In this document: positions 28,101-35,063 of the stretch, piece by piece
Layout of the letters: every line of letters begins with the position of its first letter
Numbering within the stretch: position 1 is the first letter of the stretch
NCBI GenBank assembly: GCA_965371445.1
Contig: CBDUYN010000027.1
Span: 9,525-73,524 of the forward strand
DNA length: 64,000 bases
Reading direction: 5' to 3'
DNA from: DASWIG01 sp965371445
Lineage (GTDB): Bacteria > Acidobacteriota > Thermoanaerobaculia > Multivoradales > J023
Translations under genes and position numbers: made by a program
The notes under the pieces: generated by a model
The model's database searches: none
What the model was told of the DNA's origin: nothing
The model's input: the letters and a program-made list of their open reading frames with translations, nothing else

Positions 28101-28618
28101 ACGAGCTCGAAGCTGGCCCGGGCGTCGCCCTTGGGACGTCCGCGGGCAGCGGCGGTCAGGAGCTTCGAGAGGTTGCGATAGCCTTCGGCGTTGCGCACCA
28201 GGAGCGTCAGGCGTTCGCCCGCGGCCGAGCGCCGGCTCGCCTCCAGGCGGGTGCTCTTCGCGGCCGGGCGGCTCGCCTCGTTCTCCTCTTCCAGCACGAC
28301 CTCGGCCCCCACCAGAGCCCGCAGCCCCGCCTCTTTCGCTGCTCTGTGGAAGCGCGGAGAGCCGTAGAAGCCGTTGCGGTCGGTGAGCGCCACGGCTGGC
28401 AGGCCGAGGGCCGCGGCGCGCTCGACGAGGTCCTCGGGCTGGGAGGCGCCGTCGAGGAAGGAGAAGGCCGAGGCGGCGTGGAGCTCGACGTAGCGCGCCG
28501 GGCTGCGCCGCCGCGGACGCTCGTACGAGCGCTGGCGGAGCTTCTCCTTGCGCGCCCCGGGCGAGAGGTAGCCGACGCGTTTGCCGGGGGGATGGTGGGT
28601 GGAATTGCCGGAAGCCAT
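25199..28618 (-). CDS. dnaE2: Error-prone DNA polymerase III alpha subunit (DnaE2)
   Basis: 1139 residues, the length of DnaE2. An N-terminal PHP domain begins at about residue 43 (YVELHAASAFSFLDGA). The Pol III palm carries the catalytic acids in EWPDIDLDLPSGDQ, with the conserved GRGSAANSAVCY before it. Helix-hairpin-helix and OB-fold parts follow. DnaE2 carries out damage-tolerant synthesis, usually with ImuA and ImuB; neither gene is in this window. Between the palm/fingers and the HhH part, about residues 884-906, there are two perfect copies of an 11-residue insert (SPRGDQGGKTL) encoded by a 33-bp tandem repeat at 25901-25966. The start ATG 28618 has GGGAGGAC upstream, with TAGAAT 15 nt before the ATG. 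Confidence 0.95.
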   Translation of the reverse strand: MASGNSTHHPPGKRVGYLSPGARKEKLRQRSYERPRRRSPARYVELHAASAFSFLDGASQPEDLVERAAALGLPAVALTDRNGFYGSPRFHRAAKEAGLRALVGAEVVLEEENEASRPAAKSTRLEASRRSAAGERLTLLVRNAEGYRNLSKLLTAAARGRPKGDARASFELVAEHASGLHCLAGGGDGPVVRRLAGEGIEAAGAVLDELCGIFEGRLHVELQRHRLRGEEHRNQALVDLARKLRLPLVATNGVRYAKAGDKPLHDVLTAIRHHTQLDAAGRHLAEHRERHLKSAEEMARLFADLPQAVEESVALASQLEFTLQDLGYRFPEFPLPPGETAASYLRQVSWDSARARFRPFTARAQAQVAKELDVIEKLQLAGYFLIVWDVVRFCQRQGILAQGRGSAANSAVCYALSITAVDPVKMDLLFERFLSEERGEWPDIDLDLPSGDQREKVIQYVYERYGPHGAGMTANVITYRDRLAAREVGKALGFSTEQVGRLSKELRRLRYDAALGDKHAVSAPGSGRESPLEAAIREAKCDPADHRVKLFMDLWQRVQNLPRHLGQHSGGMVIAAGRLDEVVPLEPAAMPGRLVVQWDKDDCAGLGIIKVDLLGLGMLNALEEAVPLIRRHEKKNVELAHLPPDDPKVFKMLREADTVGVFQVESRAQMASLPRNSPRRFYDLVIQVAIIRPGPITGGMVHPFFERRQGREPVRYLHPCLEPILKRTLGIPIFQEQILKMAMAAAGFSGGEAEELRRAMGFKRSVERMDAIEKRLRDGMTERGIVGETREKIVRSITSFALYGFPESHAASFALIAYASAYLKAYHPTAFYISLLNAWPMGFYHPATLIKDAQRHGVTVLPIDVVHSRWRCSWEDRPPRRGPLSPRGDQGGKTLSPRGDQGGKTLPDGALRLGLRYVRGLRREAARRLAAEHERRPFKSVEEMAARCGLRGEELDQLAYSGALRGFGLERREALWQVARLARPAGPLFEEEREDKASPLVAMSPLEETIADYLTSGLTVGPHPMAYAREALREQGVVSAAELPRIAAGTQVRFAGAVIVRQRPGTAKGILFITLEDETGMAQAVVSQELFSESRRVIVGSSGLVIEGVLQMRDGSVSVQARRLWPIEKLSPAPSHDFR
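25901..25966. repeat. Two perfect 33-bp tandem copies in frame inside dnaE2
   Basis: Unit CAGTGTCTTCCCCCCTTGAT followed by CCCCCCGAGGGGA, at 25901-25933 and 25934-25966. The GGGGGGATCAAGGGGGGAAG half is itself close to palindromic. 33 bp is 11 codons, so dnaE2 stays open. Confidence 0.85.
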
Positions 28619-28692
28619 GACGTCCTCCCGGCGATTCTATCAAGGCGGAAGTGGGGCGTAAACCGTCGCTACGGCGACTACCGGACGAGGCC

Positions 28693-30519
28693 TTACGACG
28701 ACTTCTCAGACTCGATGAGCTCATCGACCAGACGTTCGAGAAGAGGCAGCGGCACGGCACCGTTGGTCAGTAGAACACGGTGGAAGTCGCGCAGGTCGAA
28801 GCGCTCGCCGAGCTCCGCTCTCGCTTTCTCCCGCAGCTCCAGGATCTTCATCATGCCGATCTTGTAGGCGCAGGCCTGCCCGGGCATGATGAAGTACCGT
28901 TCGACCTCCGCGACGACGTCGCTTTCGGCCATTCCGGTGTTCTCCAGCATGTAGGCGATGGCCTCCTCCCGACTCCACCGTTGGTGATGGATGCCCGTGT
29001 CGACGACCAGGCGCACGGCCCGGAAGAGCTCCGCCTGCAGGCGACCGACGTCGTCATAGGGATCTTCGAGAAAACCGAGCTCCCAGGCCAGGCGCTCGGC
29101 ATAGAGGCCCCAACCTTCGACGAAGCCGGTGAACGGGATCAGGCGGCGGAAGAAAGGCAGCTCCTTCTGCTCCATCTGGAGCGCGATCTGGAAGTGATGT
29201 CCGGGGACGCCCTCGTGGTAGGCGAGGGTTCGCATGCCGTATTTCGGGGTCGCCTTGATGTCGTAGAGATTGGCGTAGAAGACACCGGGCCTCGAGCCGT
29301 CCATGGCCGGTGGCATGTAGTGGGCACCCGGCGCCGTCTTCTCCTTGAACTCCGCCTCGCGTCGCACCTCGACGTCGGCCTGGGGACGCACGTCAAAAGC
29401 GGCGTCGAGACCGGCCGAGATTTCGTCGAGGATCGCCTGGTAGTCCCGCAGGATGGCGTCGCGGCCCTCGTCGGTGTCAGGATAGTAGAAGGCCGGGTCC
29501 TCTTTCAAGGCCACCATCGCCACGGCGAAGCCCTCGCCGACGTCGCGTCCCGCCTCCGCGAGGCGCGCGAGGATTTCTCCCTGGATGCGCTCGACCTCGG
29601 CGAGGCCCAGTTGATGGATCTCCTCGGGAGCCAGCTCGGAGGTGGTAAAAAAGCGCAGGGCGAGACGGTAGAGCTCATCGCCGTCGGGCAGGTTCCAGAC
29701 CCCATGGTTGCCCTCGACCTTGGCGTCGAGCTCCGAGAAGTACTCGATGAGGCGCTGGTAGGCGGGATAGACCGTGGCCTCGATCTCGTGCCGGGCCGTC
29801 GTGGCGAGGCGCTGCCGAGCGGTCTCGTCGATACCGGCCTCCTCCATCTTGCTCTCCAAGGAGGTGAACAAGATGTTCTCTTCGACCGGAGTCCCCACCA
29901 GGCCGCTCATCTCCTCCACCACGTGGTCGACGACGAATTGGGGGGGCAGGATGCCGAGCTCCTCGCGGTGGCGAAGCCCTTCGAGCACCTGGTCGAACTT
30001 GACCCCGACCTTCGAGAGGCGGGTGACGTAGTCCTCGGCGTCGCCGACGTCGTTAACCTGGTGGGTGTCTTGCATGAAGGTGGGAAAGCCGCTTTGCACC
30101 CCGAACATCTGGTTGACGGGGTAGTTGTGGAAGCGGAACCGCTCGGCTTCCGCCACCAGGTCGAGCAACGAGAGGGCGATCTCCTTGGAGCGGCGATCGG
30201 CGTCGTTGAGCGACGCCGAGTCGTAGCTCCTCAAGACCTCGCGCGCTTCGTGCAGCCGCCGGAACATGCGATCCCCGGCCGCGAGGCTGGCATCGTCGAG
30301 ATCGTCGTTGTGGAAGTCGATGCCCAGCGGCTCCAAGACGCGTATCGAGCTCAGAAGCTCGGGACTCTCGAGCGCGAACTGGAGCGCCGTGCGGGCGAAG
30401 AAGAGATTGACGTTGAAGGGCTTGAAGTACCAGACGTGGACGAAGAAGGCCCCGCCCACGAGCAGCAGCAGCAGCAACAAGAAAGCGAGGATCTTAAGAA
30501 TCTTCTTGAATCGGCGCAT
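28693..30519 (-). CDS. DUF885 family protein, membrane anchored, metallopeptidase-like
   Basis: 608 residues. A basic start and one hydrophobic helix (about 8-27, with a run of eight Leu) form a signal anchor, so the bulk is periplasmic. The C-terminal half has the DUF885 motif YHEGVPGHHFQIALQ, an HExxxxH-type zinc-binding pattern, plus EGWGLYAERLAWELG, which supplies the third ligand. The family is related to M32-like carboxypeptidases; activity in most members is unproven. AAAGGAGC lies 6 nt before the ATG. The Leu run comes from a CTG triplet run (about 30460-30475). Divergently or co-directionally placed neighbours give no pathway clue. Confidence 0.85.
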   Translation of the reverse strand: MRRFKKILKILAFLLLLLLLVGGAFFVHVWYFKPFNVNLFFARTALQFALESPELLSSIRVLEPLGIDFHNDDLDDASLAAGDRMFRRLHEAREVLRSYDSASLNDADRRSKEIALSLLDLVAEAERFRFHNYPVNQMFGVQSGFPTFMQDTHQVNDVGDAEDYVTRLSKVGVKFDQVLEGLRHREELGILPPQFVVDHVVEEMSGLVGTPVEENILFTSLESKMEEAGIDETARQRLATTARHEIEATVYPAYQRLIEYFSELDAKVEGNHGVWNLPDGDELYRLALRFFTTSELAPEEIHQLGLAEVERIQGEILARLAEAGRDVGEGFAVAMVALKEDPAFYYPDTDEGRDAILRDYQAILDEISAGLDAAFDVRPQADVEVRREAEFKEKTAPGAHYMPPAMDGSRPGVFYANLYDIKATPKYGMRTLAYHEGVPGHHFQIALQMEQKELPFFRRLIPFTGFVEGWGLYAERLAWELGFLEDPYDDVGRLQAELFRAVRLVVDTGIHHQRWSREEAIAYMLENTGMAESDVVAEVERYFIMPGQACAYKIGMMKILELREKARAELGERFDLRDFHRVLLTNGAVPLPLLERLVDELIESEKSS

Positions 30520-30611
30520 GGAAAAGCTCCTTTCGAGATTCGTCTTCGGGCTGCCGCTCTCGCAGCCTCCCTCAGGAGGCGAAGCCGACCTACGGACGAG
30601 TCGGTCGTGGC

Positions 30612-31124
30612 TCAGCGCTCGTCGCGTTCCTTGCGCTTGACGGCGACGTCGACTTCGGCCATCGCCTCGCGGATCGCGGCGTTGACCTCGGCGCCGATGC
30701 CGGCGAAGTCGACCTCCGCCAGGGCGCGGCGGACCTCTTCGCGGGCCTCGCGGATCTCGTCCCAGTCGACCTCGTCCATGGCGCGGCGGATCTCCTCGCC
30801 GACCTCGGCGTGGATCTCGTCCCAGTCGACCTCCTCGAGCGCTTCGTCGACCTCGCGGCGGATCTCGTCGCGGATCTCGTCCCAGTCGACCTCCTCCAGC
30901 GCTCCGTCGACCTCGTGGCGGATCTCTTCACGGATCTCGTCCCAGGGGATGCCGTCGAGGGCTTCGCGGACGGCTTGGCGAACCTCGTGGCCGACCTCGG
31001 CCCACTCGGCGTGGTGGTGGTGCTCGGGCGCCTTGTCATCCTCCGCGGCCTGGGCAAAAGCCCCGACGGGCAGAAGCAACAGGGCCAAAACCGTCAACAG
31101 CAGCCGCAGCTTCGGGGTGTGCAT
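30612..31124 (-). CDS. Secreted protein with five to six 20-residue amphipathic repeats
   Basis: 170 residues. A Sec signal peptide (MHTPKLRLLLTVLALLLLPV, cleavage after AFA-Q) is followed by a His-rich stretch (EHHHHAEW). A tandem helical repeat of about 20 residues follows, each unit starting VDWDEI or a variant (IPWDEI, VDWDEI x3, VDFAGI) and continuing EIRxEVDxALEE. The repeat is strongly acidic and helical and predicts an extended periplasmic helix or coiled coil. I recognise no family. The start is secure: AGGAGG lies 6 nt before the ATG at 31124. The frame is open upstream all the way into the damaged histidine kinase gene, but that read-through passes antisense to DUF167 and is not a real fusion. 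Confidence 0.8.
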   Translation of the reverse strand: MHTPKLRLLLTVLALLLLPVGAFAQAAEDDKAPEHHHHAEWAEVGHEVRQAVREALDGIPWDEIREEIRHEVDGALEEVDWDEIRDEIRREVDEALEEVDWDEIHAEVGEEIRRAMDEVDWDEIREAREEVRRALAEVDFAGIGAEVNAAIREAMAEVDVAVKRKERDER

Positions 31125-31265
31125 GCAAAGTCCTCCTGGGTCTTCAAGGCAGCACCGGCTCGGTGTCCTCATCTCCCTTATGTACTGCTCGCGGGGGCGG
31201 AAGGTTACAAGAGGAGGATCGGAGGAAGGACTTCCCGAGCCCGTCGTCGTCGGCGTAGCGTCTGC

Positions 31266-31271
31266 TAGAGT
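31266..31271 (+). promoter_or_regulatory. Extended -10 TGCTAGAGT, 9 nt before the DUF167 ATG
   Basis: TGCTAGAGT-GCCCGGTCG-ATG. No ribosome binding site fits, so a leaderless mRNA is predicted. Confidence 0.5.
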
Positions 31272-31280
31272 GCCCGGTCG

Positions 31281-31577
31281 ATGAGCGACGAGATCCTCCG
31301 CGAGACCAACGGCGGCCTCCTGCTCCAGGTGCTCGCCGTCCCCCGGGCCTCGAAAAGCGCCCTCGCGGGCGTCCATGACGGCCGGCTCAAGGTCCGCGTC
31401 GCGGCGCCCCCGGTCGACGGGGCCGCCAACAAGGAGCTGGTGCGCTTCCTCGCCGCGGCGCTTGGCGTCGCCCGCTCGCAGGTAAGCCTCGAACGAGGCG
31501 CTTCCAGCAAGCGAAAGACGTTCCGCGTCTCGGGCCTGGGGAGCGAGCGGGCTCGCGAGCGCCTCTCGCTCCCCTGA
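31281..31577 (+). CDS. DUF167 (YggU) family protein
   Basis: 98 residues, the normal length. The family pattern is clear: LQVLAVPRASKSALAGVHDG, LKVRVAAPPVDGAANKELVRFLA, then SQVSLERGASSKRKTFRV. YggU proteins are small, widespread and of unknown function. It is the only plus-strand gene between the repeat protein and the Reg_prop kinase. Confidence 0.9.
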   Translation: MSDEILRETNGGLLLQVLAVPRASKSALAGVHDGRLKVRVAAPPVDGAANKELVRFLAAALGVARSQVSLERGASSKRKTFRVSGLGSERARERLSLP

Positions 31578-31591
31578 CGAAGGAGACCTAG

Positions 31592-34500
31592 CTAGGCCGG
31601 TGGCGGCACGGTGAAGCAGAACGTCGAACCGTGTCCCAGGCCCTCGGACTCGGCCCAGATCCGTCCACCGTGGAGATCGACGATGCGTTCGACCGCGCTC
31701 GGAAAGGCGTCCGGCGACCAGCTCCGCCGCCTCGGCGGCGAGCTCCGACATGGACATCTCGCGCGACACCTTGACGGCCTCGCCGAGACGCGACATCTCC
31801 AGGAGGTCGTTGACGAAGTCGTACATCTTTTCCGCCGCCCGCTCGATCTGCCGGGCGTCCTCGTTGAAGCGGTCGAGATCGCCCTTGCCGACGTCCTGCC
31901 GGAGGAATCCCATGAAGCCTGTGATCGTGACCAGGGGGCTTTTGAGGTCGTGGGAGACCGTATGGGCAAAACGTTCCATCTCGGCGTTTTTTGCCTGCAG
32001 CTTGGCGATCAGGAGCTCGCGGTCGGCCTCGGCGCGCTCGCGCTCGCTCATCTGCTGGCGCAAGACCTCGTTCATGCGCTCTAGCTCTTCGGTCCGCCTA
32101 CGAATCGCCACCAGCCGCCAGCGGACGGCGGCGGTTACCAGAGCCAAGGCAAGGACGAAGACCGAGCCGCGGAACCACCAGGTCTGGTGGTAGGGCGGCG
32201 TGACCACGATTTTCAGAGTGCGGGGATTCTCGTTCCACACGCGGTCGCTGTTGGCCGCCTTGACGTGGAAGACGTACTCTCCGGGCTCGAGATGGGCGTA
32301 GCTCGCCAAGGGGCGCCTGCCCGCCTCGACCCAGCCCGGGTCGATCCCCTCCAGATAGTAGGCGAAGAGGTTGTCCTCAGGTGCGGTGTACTCCAAGGCC
32401 GCGACCTCCAGGGTGATGAAGCTCTCCCTCCAATCGAGCTCGAGCTCGCGCACCTCGCTCAACGGAAGGTCGGTTTTGACCTCTTCGTTGAAGACCTTGA
32501 CGGACACGATTTCGACCAGAGGAGGGACAGGATTGTCCTGGAGGCGGCTCGGATTGAACGACGTCAGTCCGGCGAGACCACCGAAGAAGAGCTCGCCGCG
32601 CGTCGACTTCCAGGCCGCGTTGCGGACGAAGCTGTGGTTGGCGAGACCGCTCGCCCGGTCGTAGAGCTTGAAAGTCTCCCGGTCGGGATCGAACCGCGAC
32701 AGGCCGCTGCTGGTGCTGATCCAGAGGAAACCCGACGCGTCCTGGAGGATGGCGTCGACGACGTTGCCCGCCAGGCCGTCCTCGACCAGGTAGCGCCGGA
32801 CTTCACCGGTGCCGGTGTCGAGGCGGTTCAGGCCGCCGCCTTCGGTGCCGATCCAGAGCGTCGATTCCCGCCTTTCGTCGACGTGAAGGGCCTGGACGTA
32901 ATTACTGGAGAGACCTTGGTCGCCACGGGCCGGATCGTGGTGAAAGCTCTCGGCCACTCCTTGCTCCGGTAGCAGGCGGTTGAGGCCGTTGCGGGTCCCG
33001 ATCCACAGGGCGCCGGCGCGATCCTGACGGATCGTGATGACGTAGTCGCCGGAGAGGTGCATCGGCCCCGGGGAGTCGCTCGCGACGACCTCGAAGCGCA
33101 TCTCGTCGCTGCCGGCTGCGAGCGGCACGGCGCGATGCAAACCCGCCGTGGTGCCGATCCAAATCGTGCCGCCGACATCCTCGAAGAGGGCCTGGACGCG
33201 ATCGCTGCGCAGGCTCGCCGGCTCGGCGGGGTCGTGGCGGAAACGCCGGGAACGCAGCCGGCCGTTCTCGCGCCGGACGAGGTTCAAGCCGCTTTCGTAG
33301 GTACCGACCCAGAGACGCCCCAAGCGGTCGACGAGTAGCGACCAGATCCTCTCGGAGCTCAGGCTCGTGGGCTCGCCGCGGTCGTGGTGGTACCGGCGAA
33401 GCTCTCCCCGGGTCGTGTCGAGCCACACGAGCCCGCCGTCGGTGCCGATCCAGAAGGCCTCGCCCGGTCGCCCCGCGTCGCCGGCGATCGAGCGTACGCT
33501 CGGATGAGGGAGGCTCGCGGGATCGCCGGGGGTGTAGGTGTAGCTCCTGAACTTGACCTCTTTCAAGTCGAGCCGGTCGACGCCGCCGCCGCGGGTGCCG
33601 ATCCAGAGGTTGCGCGAGCGGTCCTCGTAGATGGCCTCGACCCGGTCATGGCTCAAGCTTCCTGGGTTCCCCGGATCGAACCGGTAGACGGCAAAGGTGC
33701 CCGTCGAGGGCTCGTAGCGATTCAAGCCGCCGTTGTAGGTACCGATCCAGAGCGTCGCCTCGGAGTCGACGAAGAGCCGCGAGATCGAGTCGTCGGAAAG
33801 GCTCGCGGGGTCGTCATCGTCGTGGCGGAAGTGCTCGAAGACGCCGCTCGAGCGGTCGAAACGGTCCAGCCCGCCGCCGCGGGTGCCGATCCAGAGGTAG
33901 CCGTCGCCGTCCTCGACGATCGCCCGGACGCGGTCGCTCGCGAGGCTCGCCGGATCCCGCGGGTCGTGGGTGTAGCGCACGAAGGTCTCGGTATCGCGGT
34001 CAAAGCGGCTCAAACCGAAGTTCGTCCCCACCCATAGCAACCCCTCCCGGTCCTCGCAGAGGGCCTTGACGTCGTCGTTGCCAAGGCTGGTGGGATCCTC
34101 CGGGTCGTTTCGGTAGCGGAGGAATCCCTGCGAGGCCTCGTCGAAGCGGTTGAGACCGCTCTGCTCGGTGCCGACCCAGAGCACCCCCGCGGAGTCTTCA
34201 TGGAGGACCTCGATGCGGTCCTGGCTGAGGCTCGTGGGATCGTCCCTGTCGTGGCGATAGCGGGTGAACGTCTCCGTCTTGGGATCGAAGCGGTTCAAGC
34301 CGCCGCCCCAGGTGGCGAGCCACAGGATGCCGTTTCGGTCCTCCAGCGCCTTGCCGAAGCTCGACGACGAAAGCGAGTTGGGCTCCGACGGCTGATGGCG
34401 CAGGATCTCGATCCGGCGGCCGTCGAAGCGGTTCAAGCCGTCGGCGGTGCCGAACCACATGAACCCCCGCGAGTCCTGGAGGATCGTGTGGACGGCGCCG

Positions 34501-34649
34501 TGGGAGAGGCCGTGCCGAACTGTGAGGTGGCGAAAGCTGGCCTCTTGGCCCGAGAGCACGGTCGAGCCAAGGAGGCAGAAGAGGAGCAAGAAGGTAGGCG
34601 TCCGGCCGCGTAGCACGGTGCGGGCGTCTCTGCAGAAGAGCTCGGACAT
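31592..34649 (-). CDS. Reg_prop (two-component regulator propeller) sensor histidine kinase, ATPase domain deleted and frame shifted
   Basis: A signal peptide (TFLLLFCLLGSTVLS) leads to a periplasmic sensor of about 14 Reg_prop blades, each with an LWIGTxxGGLNRFD-like motif, then a Y_Y_Y domain (about 735-800). A membrane helix follows, then a HisKA domain with H-box FAHTVSHDLKSPLVTITGFM. After SELAAEAAELVAGRLSERG the reading frame breaks near 31700. The conserved kinase C-terminus (ERIVDLHGGRIWAESEGLGH) continues in another frame to a stop at 31592. Compared with the intact kinase at 46734-48254, about 96 residues are missing, including the N, D and F boxes. It should bind no ATP. This is either a disrupted gene or an assembly deletion. 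The start at ATG 34649 follows TATACT by 8 nt. Confidence 0.8.
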
Positions 34650-34657
34650 CGTCGGCG

Positions 34658-34663
34658 AGTATA
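34658..34663 (-). promoter_or_regulatory. -10 element TATACT, 8 nt before the Reg_prop kinase ATG
   Basis: Minus strand TATACT-CGCCGACG-ATG; a leaderless transcript is predicted. Confidence 0.5.
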
Positions 34664-34912
34664 CGGTACACGCCGCACGCGACGGTGTCTCGGCAGGTCC
34701 TTTCGGCTCGCCAACGGTTCGACGACGTAGACCCACGCAAGGACTCGACCAGAGCCGCAAGCCAGTAAGAACCTCTCAGTCCATGTCGAATAGCCGGAGT
34801 CTTGCGACTCACCAGAGGGGGTTCACCCCACAAACAATTCCATGCTCGCCCGCTTCAACGGGGAGGAAAAAAGCCCGCCCCGGCGGGTAGGCACATCGGG
34901 GATCTCTTGTGC

Positions 34913-34918
34913 TAGGAT
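34913..34918 (+). promoter_or_regulatory. Extended -10 TGCTAGGAT upstream of the TonB receptor
   Basis: TTGTGCTAGGATCGG lies about 146 nt before the ATG at 35064, giving a leader of about 140 nt with a good ribosome binding site. The leader is long enough for regulation, but I see no known riboswitch. Confidence 0.45.
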
Positions 34919-35063
34919 CGGATTTATCAACGACACACCTCGCGAAGAGGGAGACCCCACACGCTCCGAGGTCCGCTCATCTGGGCATGTAGAGCTGGCC
35001 ACCGGGAAGTTCGGCATCCGGCGTGGAGACAGGTCCCCGAAACCGCGAAAGGAGGCAAGGGAC

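Larger units (their letters stand above)
34650..35063. other. Divergent regulatory region between the Reg_prop kinase and the TonB receptor
   Basis: 414 bp without a gene. It holds the predicted leaderless promoter of the kinase (TATACT at 34658-34663, minus), a GCCCGCC-CCGGCGGG hairpin near 34873-34886, and a TGCTAGGAT element at 34910-34918. It also holds a roughly 140-nt leader for the receptor ending in AGGAGGCAAGG. No other coding signal is seen. Confidence 0.5.

Noticed and set aside
30455..30480. CAG/CTG triplet run as a possible unstable repeat
   Set aside because: It is short and encodes leucines in the membrane helix of the DUF885 protein, where such runs are ordinary.
30612..34760. 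Single open frame of 1382 codons joining the Reg_prop kinase to the VDWDEI repeat protein
   Set aside because: The joining part is antisense to DUF167 and has no family sense; the repeat protein has its own AGGAGG site and signal peptide. The fusion is a side effect of the frame change in the damaged kinase.
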